Positions 19,220 through 27,758 of a stretch of 64,000 bases of DNA are shown here, one piece after another (positions within the stretch are counted from its first letter, which is position 1; every line of letters starts with the position of its first letter). Position numbers and translations under genes: made by a program. The notes under the pieces are model-generated. The model worked only from the letters and a program-made list of their open reading frames with translations, was not told where the DNA came from and did no database searches. Where the stretch lies: NCBI GenBank assembly GCA_039819065.1, contig JBCBSS010000013.1:19791-83790 (forward strand), read 5' to 3'. Source of the stretch: JBCBSS01 sp039819065 (GTDB taxonomy: Bacteria > Bacteroidota > Bacteroidia > Cytophagales > Cyclobacteriaceae).

Positions 19220-20060
19220 CCTCTTCTTCTAAAAGCGAGGCTATGACTTGCTGCTCATGTTTTATTGATCCCGATAAGTAAGCTTCATTTAGAACATCTC
19301 CTTCGCCGGTTTTCCCCTTTCGGATGTGTTGGCCTTTTTCTGGCATTCTACGCTTCGCCAGCTCATGGTAGTAGTCATACTTGTCTTGGTTAGCTTTCAT
19401 AAAGGCAAAACTGGACTGATGTTCAATTTTGGCTTTGAGATCAGGGGTCAATTTTACTCCTAGGAAATTAGCTAAACCCTCAATTTCACCAGCAAGATTG
19501 GTTTTCAGCTGCTCATAGCGAAGATAATATACCTGCTTATGTTGTTTATTGAGAAGCCATCCTGCTACGTGCAAGCCCCATCGGCCACCATATGCTTTAC
19601 CACGACTATACATGTTAATGAATTGCCCGATAGGGCCTCTGAAGTGTTGAAAGCTTTGGTAATGGTGATAATAAGAAACCAAAACGTCGGGTAACTCACG
19701 AATCACATAAATGAATTTGACATCTGCTCGAGTAGATTGTTTATAAGGCAAGTGGGACTTTATTACTCTTGGAGAAGCCAGTTGCTCAAAAGAGGGCTCT
19801 TGATAAGTGGTGTCAAAAAAGGGAGATACTTCAGAGATATGGTCGAAGCTTACGTCTCCATCATGCAGCATTTGATAAACAATGTTCTGAGCCCAGGTGG
19901 TACCTGACTTTGGATACGTGACTACAAATACATCATCTGGCCTGGGTTTATAAACACTATGAACACGATTTTCAACATGGAAATTGTGTATCCAGCGTTG
20001 TAACACACCGCTCAACCAGGAAAATAAAATATATAGCCTATATCGAAAACTGTTCATCAT
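19170..20060 (-). CDS. PAPS-dependent sulfotransferase
   Basis: A 296-residue member of the Sulfotransfer_1 fold. The 5'-phosphosulfate-binding loop is TYPKSGTTW (residues 48-56), the histidine region is RVIKSHLPYK, and the 3'-phosphate segment includes KFIYVIRELPDVLVSYYHHY. The C-terminal IRKGKTGEGDV corresponds to the conserved RKG motif. These enzymes transfer sulfate from PAPS to hydroxyls of small molecules, glycans or tyrosines. Its 3' end overlaps the convergent nucleotidyltransferase gene. A putative RiPP precursor lies 166 bp upstream on the same strand, with a hairpin between the two. The acceptor substrate is unknown. Confidence 0.87.
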   Translation of the reverse strand: MMNSFRYRLYILFSWLSGVLQRWIHNFHVENRVHSVYKPRPDDVFVVTYPKSGTTWAQNIVYQMLHDGDVSFDHISEVSPFFDTTYQEPSFEQLASPRVIKSHLPYKQSTRADVKFIYVIRELPDVLVSYYHHYQSFQHFRGPIGQFINMYSRGKAYGGRWGLHVAGWLLNKQHKQVYYLRYEQLKTNLAGEIEGLANFLGVKLTPDLKAKIEHQSSFAFMKANQDKYDYYHELAKRRMPEKGQHIRKGKTGEGDVLNEAYLSGSIKHEQQVIASLLEEEVTQEKGQKQATASVHH

Positions 20061-20145
20061 AATTGATTAGAGCATATCAAGTATATATTTCTAAGGTTAA
20101 TGTAGAGTTGTGTGTGGTTTTGATTTCAACTATGTTATTCCATTA

Positions 20146-20178
20146 TCAACGCCTTTACTTTTTGGATAAAGGCGTTGA
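20146..20178 (-). terminator. Strong hairpin between RiPP-like gene and sulfotransferase
   Basis: Perfect 12-bp stem TCAACGCCTTTA / TAAAGGCGTTGA with a 9-nt loop, 49 bp downstream of the peptide gene. There is no clear T-tract, so it may attenuate or protect the RNA 3' end rather than act as a classic terminator. Confidence 0.5.
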
Positions 20179-20226
20179 CATAATGCTAAGTGCCTCTATT
20201 CATCATGAACAAAAGACACATTTATA

Positions 20227-20445
20227 CTAATTACACCAGTGTCTTCCACTACATCCTCCAGCATCACTACATCCATATTCTTGAGAGTTTTGGTAACCTC
20301 CGTCCCCAGAACACTTTAGGCTGCCATAAGCACAACCAGGTGCAGCAGAATATCCACCACCTTGAATAGTATTCATTTTTGATCCTTTGAACTGAGTAAC
20401 GAAACTATCGATTTTCAGGTTGGTGAGCTTGAATTTCTTTTTCAT
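20227..20445 (-). CDS. Putative RiPP precursor (pinensin/class I lanthipeptide-like leader)
   Basis: A 72-residue peptide. Residues 1-30 form a Lys-rich leader (KFKLTNLKIDSFVTQFKG) ending TIQGG, which resembles the K-x-L-x-x-L-x-V/I-x-SFVT leaders of pinensin-type lanthipeptides of Bacteroidota, with a double-glycine-like cleavage site. The putative core (about residues 31-72) is Gly-rich and holds five Cys (38, 45, 59, 65, 71), six Ser, and no Thr or Met. This is ample for thioether or disulfide rings. No LanB, LanC, radical SAM, peptidase or exporter gene is present in the window, so modification would have to be supplied in trans. It is preceded by about 365 bp of AT-rich DNA and followed by a hairpin. 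It could instead be a secreted disulfide-rich peptide. Confidence 0.65.
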   Translation of the reverse strand: MKKKFKLTNLKIDSFVTQFKGSKMNTIQGGGYSAAPGCAYGSLKCSGDGGYQNSQEYGCSDAGGCSGRHWCN

Positions 20446-20735
20446 GTGAATTTTGTTTTTTGTCGTTAAGAGTGATTAAAAATTGCATTAAACAATGAGT
20501 ATTTTTACCATTATAATAGTATTGCTATAACCTAAAGAATATAAACTTTGTTTTAGAGAGTGTGAAAAATTATTATTAATAGTAAAACTATCTTGTGTGG
20601 ATATCACAAAGACAAAGGTTAGTCTTGAGGGTATGTGGTTAATATCAGATAGGTTAAGAGATAGGCATTTGACATGGAGAAAACATCAATCGCCGGTGAG
20701 TAGGAAACAGACTTATGTTTAGATGTAAACAAAAA
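20446..20735. other. AT-rich region upstream of the RiPP-like gene
   Basis: About 290 bp with no gene seen; it presumably contains the promoter of the peptide gene (minus strand). The adjoining terminator at 20736-20765 belongs to the upstream lipoprotein gene and isolates the peptide gene as its own transcript. Confidence 0.45.
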
Positions 20736-20765
20736 CTCCCAGCTATGATGTATCACAACTGGGAG
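20736..20765 (-). terminator. Rho-independent terminator of the 201-aa lipoprotein gene
   Basis: Seven-bp stem CTCCCAG / CTGGGAG; on the minus strand it is followed by TTTTTG. It lies 45 bp beyond the stop of the lipoprotein gene at 20811. Confidence 0.8.
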
Positions 20766-20810
20766 CAAACTTGAAATCAGTTTTATTAGAAGTAAACGGA
20801 TTCGATTTAA

Positions 20811-21416
20811 TTAGTCATCACATCTCACATTGGCTTGTTGCACCGAGGTGCCAGAATGCCATTGGTTATTGGCAATCGCCCTGATATCATCTCCACCACA
20901 GTTTAAGGTAGTGGGAGCAATGTACTTGCTATCCACTGTTTCACAAAAAACTGAACTAGGTCCAGACCAAGTCGTCACCGAAACACCCACTGGCTGATTG
21001 TCCGAAAGGTGTTTATTGTTTGATACATATACAAAAGAGTTAATACTTCCTGTAGAAGTTTTGAAATCCCAATCACCACTGTGGTAAACACCAGCTGTCA
21101 GGAAAACTCTTGTATGAAGCTCGTCACAAGTACCTTGTACTCTCTGGCCTTGGCTGTTTTGTTTGGTTGATTGCAGATTAGCAATAGTTCGAGCAAGGAA
21201 GAGTGACTTTTCCTCAAACGTCAAGTCGGTAGTGCCGAATTGCTCTGAAAGCATGGTATTCACTTCTTGATCGGTAAACGAATAAGTGGCTTCCTCATTC
21301 ACTGGGTCAGGAGCAATGGATACATCTTCTAAGCCATCCTGACAGCTGGCTAGAATAGATACCGCAATCGTAAAAATAACGATTGAACGAAGGCTTGCAA
21401 ATAGGTTCGTTTTCAT
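20811..21416 (-). CDS. Hypothetical small lipoprotein
   Basis: A 201-residue protein with a long signal ending in the lipobox SILASC (Cys at about residue 25). The mature region has a helical part (about residues 45-90), then a Cys-containing beta-rich C-terminal half with four further Cys (GTCDEL, VFCETV, LNCGGD, VRCDD), suited to two disulfides in an extracytoplasmic setting. I recognise no family. A terminator follows directly, so it is a monocistronic unit or the end of one. Confidence 0.68.
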   Translation of the reverse strand: MKTNLFASLRSIVIFTIAVSILASCQDGLEDVSIAPDPVNEEATYSFTDQEVNTMLSEQFGTTDLTFEEKSLFLARTIANLQSTKQNSQGQRVQGTCDELHTRVFLTAGVYHSGDWDFKTSTGSINSFVYVSNNKHLSDNQPVGVSVTTWSGPSSVFCETVDSKYIAPTTLNCGGDDIRAIANNQWHSGTSVQQANVRCDD

Positions 21417-21742
21417 AATTGTTTAGTTATTAAGTTAAATAATAATTTTAATTACATCAGTAAGTTATATTGTATAGTCTAATATCACAATATTTTTGTG
21501 TAAACTTTAGGCTGCGTAATTGTGAATTTATTGTTAAGTTATTTCTGGGTGAGAAGCGCTTCTGTTGAAAGGTTTTCCTGTAGTATTTAGTGGGGATGAG
21601 CCAATGCGAAGTGCTTAGCCATAAAGTTGCTGGCACATCAAGCGCAGGGTCAAACATTCTTGTTAAAGACCGTTAAGAAAGAAGTAAATACGAAAAAGAG
21701 ACTCGCTGTTGCTACGCTCAGGAAGTCAGATTTTATTCCCTT
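21417..21742. other. 326-bp intergenic region
   Basis: Holds the promoter region of the 201-aa lipoprotein gene and the 3' flank of the esterase gene. Short open frames in it overlap one another and show no coding character. A TGGCAC at 21631 faces away from any gene. Confidence 0.4.
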
Positions 21743-22672
21743 TTATGGCAATGCGTACCTACTGAAAAAATCCCAGATTAACTCATTGTTCATGAAAGCA
21801 TTAGAAGCTGGATCAGCTCCGGTCGTTCCTCCTGGCCAACTATGACCTCCATCCTCAGTGATATAGTAGAGTATTTCAGTATTGTCCTGGCAACCGTTGT
21901 ATCGAAATGCCTGATAAAGTGGTTCATCTATGAAAAGAACAGAAGAGCTGTCGCAACCAAACCTGGTTTGCCATTTACCCAATGTTTCACTCAAAGCGGG
22001 TACTTCAAAACCTAGTGGAGAGGCTGAGCCGTCGATTGAGACAATTTCATCTAATTTTGAATGGGTATGGAGTATCGGTCTAGCCTCCAAATTAGGACAT
22101 TCTCCAAAAAAAACGTCAGCCGCCGCATTGGGAGCAATGGCAGCGATTTTATGGGAGAGTTCACACAACAACCGGTAGGTGAGCATGCCACCGTTAGACG
22201 TTCCTGTTGCATAGACCCGTTTGTCATCAACATTGAAGCCTTGCACCAATTCATCAATCAATCGACTTACAAAGCCAACATCATCCGTGGATCGCGAGCC
22301 ATCAGTATTAGGGCCGCAGCAAGAGCCTGCATTCCAAGTACGAATACCATTTGGAGCAAACCCTCCCGGATAGACTACGATGAAACCGTGTTTGTCAGCG
22401 GTTGAATTGAGCTGAGTATTCTCAGCAAAGCCGGCCGGGCTACCACTCCCCCCGTGGAAAGCCAAAATCAATGGAAATGTATTCGTTGCTTCATAATAAT
22501 TAGAAGGCAGGTGCACCAGATAATCTCTTGCATCGCCTGCATGGCTAAGGCTAGCTGAGATATCGAATACTTCGTTAACCGGATCGGGTATAGTTGGGGA
22601 GGGGGTTTCTTCATCCTCGCTACAGGCAATGACTATCAATAGCAGAAGAATTACAGCAAACAGCTTTTTCAT
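21743..22672 (-). CDS. Esterase lipoprotein of the PHB depolymerase / feruloyl esterase (LpqC-like) family
   Basis: The start is set at ATG 22672 (MKKLFAVILLLLIVIAC), giving a clean lipobox, rather than the in-frame start 21 bp upstream. The 309-residue protein has a short linker, then an alpha/beta-hydrolase fold. The oxyanion region is FHGGSGSPAGF, the nucleophile elbow is GTSNGG with Ser159, and a late GGHSWPGG supplies the catalytic His. Cys-Cys in AGSCCGPN is characteristic of the CE1/PHB-depolymerase-like family. It probably cleaves carboxylic esters of plant or algal material, or polyesters, at the cell surface. The acid residue is likely the Asp of SKLDEIV. Exact substrate is not predictable. 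Confidence 0.85.
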   Translation of the reverse strand: MKKLFAVILLLLIVIACSEDEETPSPTIPDPVNEVFDISASLSHAGDARDYLVHLPSNYYEATNTFPLILAFHGGSGSPAGFAENTQLNSTADKHGFIVVYPGGFAPNGIRTWNAGSCCGPNTDGSRSTDDVGFVSRLIDELVQGFNVDDKRVYATGTSNGGMLTYRLLCELSHKIAAIAPNAAADVFFGECPNLEARPILHTHSKLDEIVSIDGSASPLGFEVPALSETLGKWQTRFGCDSSSVLFIDEPLYQAFRYNGCQDNTEILYYITEDGGHSWPGGTTGADPASNAFMNNELIWDFFSRYALP

Positions 22673-22840
22673 GAATATCCATTTTAGCACCAAAGCTTTG
22701 ACTCAGTGTCAAAGCGAAGGTTTAATGGAACTCACTGTTTTTTCTAGTCAGTCAGAGGATAGCGGTTCTATCAAATTTCTCACATGCCAGTGTCTACTCA
22801 TTTTAAGCAACATAAGGTTAGTAAAAAAACAAAAGAAGGT

Positions 22841-22882
22841 GTCTCAAAAGCCGGGATGACCACTCAGAACGGCTTTTGAGAC
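22841..22882 (-). terminator. Hairpin of a dispersed repeat, acting as 3' terminator of the S8 protease gene
   Basis: Perfect 13-bp stem GTCTCAAAAGCCG / CGGCTTTTGAGAC around a 16-nt loop. On the minus strand it is followed by a T-rich tract, 29 bp after the protease stop codon. Stem and loop recur at 45127-45261, so this is a member of a repeat family. Confidence 0.75.
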
Positions 22883-22911
22883 AAACTCTTCTTGGGTACT
22901 TTAAAATGAAT

Positions 22912-25125
22912 TTATCTTCTGATAACGATCTTACCGGTCGTCACTTCTCCCGCATTGATAAAGTGGAAAAAGTATAAGCCATCAGGCAGGTCGCTGCCAT
23001 CAAGCTCTTCGGTATAAGTACCAGGCCTACGTTTTTCATCATTGATCAGCGTATTGATCACTCTTCCATCAACATCCATCAGTTGTAAAGTGACAGAAGC
23101 CTCTTCTACTACTTCAAAGTTGAATTCAGCCTTAGCAGAGAGTGGATTAGGATAGACATAAATTCTCTCAGCATTAGTCACGTTACTTTCAGTAGTTTCT
23201 GTCGAAACCGTTTGTAACGGAACCTGTGTAGATGCTACCGTTTTTGTATTGATCAAAGGCTTAGACGGTGCAGCTGAACCACCTTGTGGGGCTCCTATTT
23301 CGATTTTCACTTGAGAACCAGATCTGGCATGAAATCCATTCGCCAATCTTATTCGATTACCAGCTCTTAATGTCACCACTGCTGAAGAGGCGATGATATA
23401 ATCACCAAAAGGTATGGCTGTGGTCACGTTATAACCTGCTTCTATATCATTCTCTGCCTCATGGACTACTGTACCAGTCTCTGTGTCGTTTTGTAGGAAT
23501 AAGTTAAAAGGGACAGGATCGGCTGCCAGAACAGCTGCCTCTGCGTCTAAAAGTCCATAGCCCATTTCATTATTCCATGTACCGTTGGGGCGACCGCCAG
23601 TAGTCTGGTAGTTATAACCGCCCACTTTTTGGGCCGTACTTTCAATGATATCCGACACTTGTTGTTGGGTAAGGTTTGGATTGACCGAAAGTATCAACCC
23701 AGCCACTCCAGCCACGTGAGGACATGCAGAAGAAGTACCATTGAAATTTTGTGTATAATCTCCAGCAGCATAACCCAGTCCGCCCTGCCTATCCGTGGTA
23801 GGTATCAACACTCCAGGTGCTACCACATCCAGTTCATTGCCAAAATTGCTGCCCCAAAACTCACCATCACAAGAGCCCGGATTTTTACGCTCGCCACATG
23901 GGCTCATAGCCCCTACAGCAATAATATCGGGGTTGGAATTGGCGGGATAGCTCACCGCTCCGTTGGCGTTTCCAGAAGCGAATACAATTATGGTTCCTAA
24001 CCCCCCACGGCCAAGAGCCAATGCATCATCTATGGCATCATCTATTATTTGATATTGCACGCCCGAAATCCATGAGTTACTGATGACGTCAGCTCCATTC
24101 TGCCAGGCCCAGTTGATTCCATCCGCTCTTCGTTGACGAGAATTGGGACTACCTGCCAGGCTATTGCTAATTGACATAAGTTCGATATTTGGGGCAACTC
24201 CTGAAACACCCAGGCTATTTCCTTGCGCAGCGCCGATAATTCCGGCGCAGGCCGTACCGTGACTTCCTAATACCAGGCTGGGCGAGGTGCCCGATTCACT
24301 ATCAAAACTGAGAGGAGAAATGTTAGGCATATCCGGATGATTCAGCTCAATGCCGTGATCCAATACCGCTACAACCACGTTGGCGTTTCCAGTAGTGGTG
24401 TTCCAGGCATCACAAGCATTAATGTCAATACCAGCCGTACCACCATTTTGGCCTGTGTTATTCAAACCCCATTGGTTATTGAAAAATGTATCATTCACAC
24501 ATTCAGGTGAGTCATCAACCATGAGATCCGGCTCAGAGGCACTAAACAGGACTGATTCGTAGAACAAGTTGGCCATTTCCAGAGCATTGCCGGCAGAGCG
24601 ATTGGTACAAGAAAGCGTATACCATAAAGGCATAAACTTATTGTTGCCCAAGATTTCTACACGATTAGTGGCTGCCATTTCTATTAACAGGTCAATATCC
24701 TTAGCATCATTAAGCTTCACATGAAACAGATGTGAAAGCCCAGCTTCTACTCCACTTTCTGTAAAGAAGAAAGGCGCTTGGTAAATGATACCCGGTGATG
24801 TCAATGCGTCGATGTTGACGGCAGTGCTTTGAATATCTAACACAGTCCAATTCTTTTCACTCCTTTGCTTAGCGCCGAATGGACGCAAGCTGTTTAATAC
24901 CCTCGTTTGCTCAAGGCCTTTTATGTCCCCTGTAGGGACGTTGAAAGACTGTTGCAACGACTTTTCTTGCACAAACGGCTCTAGTAGAATGTACCTCTTG
25001 TTGGGATTCTCTCTTAAGCCGATCTTTTTACCCTGATACCAATAATAATCCGATTGAGCAAAGGCAGGAATGCCAGTCAATACTATTGTGATGAATATCA
25101 GGGCGTGAATTACAGCCCTTCTCAT
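22912..25125 (-). CDS. Secreted S8 subtilisin-like protease with T9SS sorting domain
   Basis: A 737-residue protein with an N-terminal signal peptide (cleaved after IPAFAQ). The propeptide-like region runs to about residue 210. The subtilase domain follows, with the triad Asp256 (VAVLDHG), His289 (GSHGTACAG) and Ser465 (GTSSACPHVAG). After it come a Gly/Asn-rich bridging domain of the 3-coathanger-stack type (AGNRIRLANGFHARSGSQVKI), a linker, and a C-terminal type A T9SS sorting domain (YPNPLS ... DLPDGLYFFHF ... KIVIRR). It should be exported by Sec, passed through the type IX system and attached or released at the surface, acting on extracellular protein. Its ATG overlaps the stop of the upstream gene (ATGA), showing translational coupling. 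Confidence 0.95.
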   Translation of the reverse strand: MRRAVIHALIFITIVLTGIPAFAQSDYYWYQGKKIGLRENPNKRYILLEPFVQEKSLQQSFNVPTGDIKGLEQTRVLNSLRPFGAKQRSEKNWTVLDIQSTAVNIDALTSPGIIYQAPFFFTESGVEAGLSHLFHVKLNDAKDIDLLIEMAATNRVEILGNNKFMPLWYTLSCTNRSAGNALEMANLFYESVLFSASEPDLMVDDSPECVNDTFFNNQWGLNNTGQNGGTAGIDINACDAWNTTTGNANVVVAVLDHGIELNHPDMPNISPLSFDSESGTSPSLVLGSHGTACAGIIGAAQGNSLGVSGVAPNIELMSISNSLAGSPNSRQRRADGINWAWQNGADVISNSWISGVQYQIIDDAIDDALALGRGGLGTIIVFASGNANGAVSYPANSNPDIIAVGAMSPCGERKNPGSCDGEFWGSNFGNELDVVAPGVLIPTTDRQGGLGYAAGDYTQNFNGTSSACPHVAGVAGLILSVNPNLTQQQVSDIIESTAQKVGGYNYQTTGGRPNGTWNNEMGYGLLDAEAAVLAADPVPFNLFLQNDTETGTVVHEAENDIEAGYNVTTAIPFGDYIIASSAVVTLRAGNRIRLANGFHARSGSQVKIEIGAPQGGSAAPSKPLINTKTVASTQVPLQTVSTETTESNVTNAERIYVYPNPLSAKAEFNFEVVEEASVTLQLMDVDGRVINTLINDEKRRPGTYTEELDGSDLPDGLYFFHFINAGEVTTGKIVIRR

Positions 25126-26531
25126 TTGCTTTGCTTTTTAAGTTCTTCAATCATTCTTTGCTGCTCTGCCATGTCTTTGGAGAGTTTTTCAATCTGCTTT
25201 TCCTTTTCGATAAGGTATAATGTCAACTCCTCGATCTTTTGTAAGAGTTTAGATTCCATCTCACCAACCTTTACACCGTTTTCCTCCACCTCTTTAGCAG
25301 AAGGAATCTCCGGTAAGTGTCCATTTTCGTTTATGTAAGCTTCTACTTCCTTGAGGGTTCTCAGCCTGTAATCCTCTTCGAATACGAAATCGCTCCACCC
25401 CGTTTCTACAATTACCTCTTTGGCTCTAATGGTACCATTTACAGAGAGCTTGTAGGTAGGGTTGGTCGTACCGATACCGAAGTTGCCATGATTGATATAG
25501 GAGTTAGAATTGGCATCAAATAAAATACGATTCGTTCCAGTACTCGCCTGCTTTAATGCCAGATAACCTACTCCTGGAGCGTTATTGGCTGTACCAATCA
25601 CTACTGAAGGAAGGCTGGTGGCCCCGTATGCGGAGATTTTCAAGATATCAAAGCCTCCGCCACTGTTGGTTATGTTTACCTTTCCTCTTACATCCAATTT
25701 TTGAGTGGGGCTAGTTGTACCAAGACCAGTGTTTCCTTCTACTATCAAGTGACCATCAGGTAGGTCTGACCATATTCCATTGCCGTAACTACCTACCACT
25801 ACGCCGCCATTATAGAACTGAAAAGCACCATCGCGTGCTAATAATCTGTACTTGTTATCGCGCCCGCCTGTGTTATCATCCCAGTCTTTCAATTGAAGCG
25901 CCCTGATGTCACGCAGCTCATAGTCATTCATACTCAAGTGCGCTCCCAGGATCTTGAGGTAATCATTGCCATCCAATTGTAGCCTCGCATCGTAATCTGT
26001 ACCACTCACATCATTTTGGAAATCAATGAATGGGTTAGAGCCGTTTCTAGTCATTTCGATGACTCCTTCTCGAATCTGCGTACCTGAAACGTTCGGCGTA
26101 CCATCATAAGCAGTGCCCCTAATATGCAAGGATGCAGTAGGAGAGGTAGTGCCTAAACCAAAATTTCCATGGTTGATAAATGAATTGGAGTTGGCATCAA
26201 AACGTATGCGGTCTGTACCGCTACTGGCTTGTTTTAAAGCAAGATAGCCGACGCCGGGGGCATTGTTGGCTGTACCAATAACCACGGATGGAAGGCCAGA
26301 GGCACCATAAGCCGAGACACGTATGATGTCGAAACCTCCACCGCCATTGGTCACATTCAACTTACCTCTGATGTCCAGTTTTTGGGTAGGACTGCTGGTA
26401 CCAATACCTACATTACCGCTGTTCGAATTATAAATATTACTTCCGCTGAAATTCCATTGCGCTTGCAATGAGGCACTGAAGAAAAGTGACAGTGCCAAAA
26501 TCGTCAATTTGATTTTGTTGGTTCTTGTCAT
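25122..26531 (-). CDS. Secreted repeat protein with C-terminal coiled coil (tail-fibre/T9SS-substrate-like)
   Basis: A 469-residue protein with a signal peptide (cleaved near SASLQA). The body carries repeats of the type NVGIGTSSPTQKLDIRGKLNV, common in Bacteroidota surface proteins and resembling phage tail-fibre stalks. Two long near-identical blocks, about residues 44-127 and 270-353, are also duplicated at DNA level. The C-terminus has DLxLRTLKEVEAYINENGHLPEIPSA, which in family members precedes a coiled coil, here about 60 residues of heptads. No T9SS sorting domain is present. It overlaps the S8 protease gene by 4 bp and must be co-expressed with it. Role probably structural or adhesive. 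Confidence 0.75.
   Translation of the reverse strand: MTRTNKIKLTILALSLFFSASLQAQWNFSGSNIYNSNSGNVGIGTSSPTQKLDIRGKLNVTNGGGGFDIIRVSAYGASGLPSVVIGTANNAPGVGYLALKQASSGTDRIRFDANSNSFINHGNFGLGTTSPTASLHIRGTAYDGTPNVSGTQIREGVIEMTRNGSNPFIDFQNDVSGTDYDARLQLDGNDYLKILGAHLSMNDYELRDIRALQLKDWDDNTGGRDNKYRLLARDGAFQFYNGGVVVGSYGNGIWSDLPDGHLIVEGNTGLGTTSPTQKLDVRGKVNITNSGGGFDILKISAYGATSLPSVVIGTANNAPGVGYLALKQASTGTNRILFDANSNSYINHGNFGIGTTNPTYKLSVNGTIRAKEVIVETGWSDFVFEEDYRLRTLKEVEAYINENGHLPEIPSAKEVEENGVKVGEMESKLLQKIEELTLYLIEKEKQIEKLSKDMAEQQRMIEELKKQSK
25471..25722 (-). repeat. Internal long duplication in surface repeat gene, copy 2
   Basis: About 250 bp closely similar to 26151-26402, encoding the C-terminal copy of the block with GTANNAPGVGYLALKQAS. 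Differences are mostly at third positions. Confidence 0.8.
26151..26402 (-). repeat. Internal long duplication in surface repeat gene, copy 1
   Basis: The N-terminal copy of the same ~250-bp block, about 680 bp from copy 2, with the same protein motif order. Confidence 0.8.
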
Positions 26532-26797
26532 GATAGAATTTGTTTAGTGTTATTAATAGTTAATCGTTGCTATAATGATCATTCCAGGTGCTTGCTAATC
26601 GATCAATCATCCTTTGAAAAAGTTGCCCTCTATATTATTTGATTATTCAAATTTTTATTGGCATTTTAAATGAAATATCTATAGCTCTTTATTCCTTTCA
26701 GATGACGTCATAGACATGCAAGAAGTGAAGACTTGAGGTATAATTCTACTTTTCCTGAACCAAGTTGGGTATCAGGTGATATAAAAAGCATATCAGT

Positions 26798-27718
26798 ATG
26801 GATCTAAGACAGATGGAATTTGCGGTAGTATTGGCAGAAGAGCTAAACTTCAGGAAAGCAGCTTGCAGGTTAAATATTTCGCAACCTCCTTTTAGCCGCC
26901 AAATCAAGTTGTTGGAAGAGGAGTTGGGCACGAGTTTATTTAACAGAAATAGAAACCGAGTACAAATTACCTTAGCCGGAGAAGTGTTCGTCAGGGAGTC
27001 CAGACGCATTCTGGATAAAGCTCGTTTGCTCAAGAAAAATATGCGCGGGTTCCGAAACGACCGTTCCGGGAAATTAAAGATTGGTTTCGTCACCATGGCC
27101 GGGTTCGGGTTTATACCTCAACTTGCTGAAAACCTTAAAAATCTGGGGTATGAGCTTGAATTAGCAGATTATCTTGATAACCAGTCATTGGTGGAATCAC
27201 TTGAAGAAAAAGAAATTCACTGCGCATTTCATCATCCGGTTCAGCTTTCGAGGCAATTATCGAGCGTTACCTTGTTTGAGGAACCGATTGTACTCATTAC
27301 ATGCGCCAACCACCCACTTTACAACAAGGAAAGTGTGACCATAAAAGACTTTGCACTGGAAAGCTGCCTTCTGCCACCCAGATCTACCAACCCTGTACTA
27401 TGTGAAAGCCTCGAATATAAAATGCGAGAGTCAGACCATGGCTTCGCTTTTACTCAGCACATCAATGACTGTTATGGTAGGTTGAGCCTGGTAGCAAGCG
27501 GCATGGGAATCACATTTGACCGTATGGGTATATTGAAGCTGAATGTGCCAAACCTCGTGTACAGAGAGCAACACCCCTTTGATACCATTACCGTCAAGCT
27601 TACTTACTCATGGCGGCGAGATGAACCCCCTGCTGCTCACAGTCCGATTATTGACTTTTTCAGGAAAGGCAAGCGTATACCGGCAGTGTCTCGTATGCCA
27701 ATACCAGCGTTAGCCTAA
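26798..27718 (+). CDS. LysR-family transcriptional regulator
   Basis: A 306-residue LysR regulator. The N-terminal winged HTH (residues 1-60) has the family core LNFRKAACRLNISQPPFSRQIKLLEEELGTSLFNR. The effector-binding domain follows from about residue 90, with the usual alpha/beta periplasmic-binding-like sequence. It is divergent from the surface repeat protein gene across 266 bp, which may hold its operator. The gene downstream (NtrC-type regulator) converges on it. Effector and target unknown. Confidence 0.92.
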   Translation: MDLRQMEFAVVLAEELNFRKAACRLNISQPPFSRQIKLLEEELGTSLFNRNRNRVQITLAGEVFVRESRRILDKARLLKKNMRGFRNDRSGKLKIGFVTMAGFGFIPQLAENLKNLGYELELADYLDNQSLVESLEEKEIHCAFHHPVQLSRQLSSVTLFEEPIVLITCANHPLYNKESVTIKDFALESCLLPPRSTNPVLCESLEYKMRESDHGFAFTQHINDCYGRLSLVASGMGITFDRMGILKLNVPNLVYREQHPFDTITVKLTYSWRRDEPPAAHSPIIDFFRKGKRIPAVSRMPIPALA

Positions 27719-27758
27719 TCCTAATGTGAGTAACTACGAAATAGAAAGAAGACGAAAC

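Noticed and set aside
21631..21648. TGGCAC followed by ATCAAGCG, sigma-54 -24-like
   Set aside because: It points to the plus strand, where no gene starts, and lacks a -12 match and upstream inverted repeats.
22061..22405. 114-codon frame antisense to the esterase
   Set aside because: A mirror of the coding frame of the esterase gene; the esterase has clear motifs.
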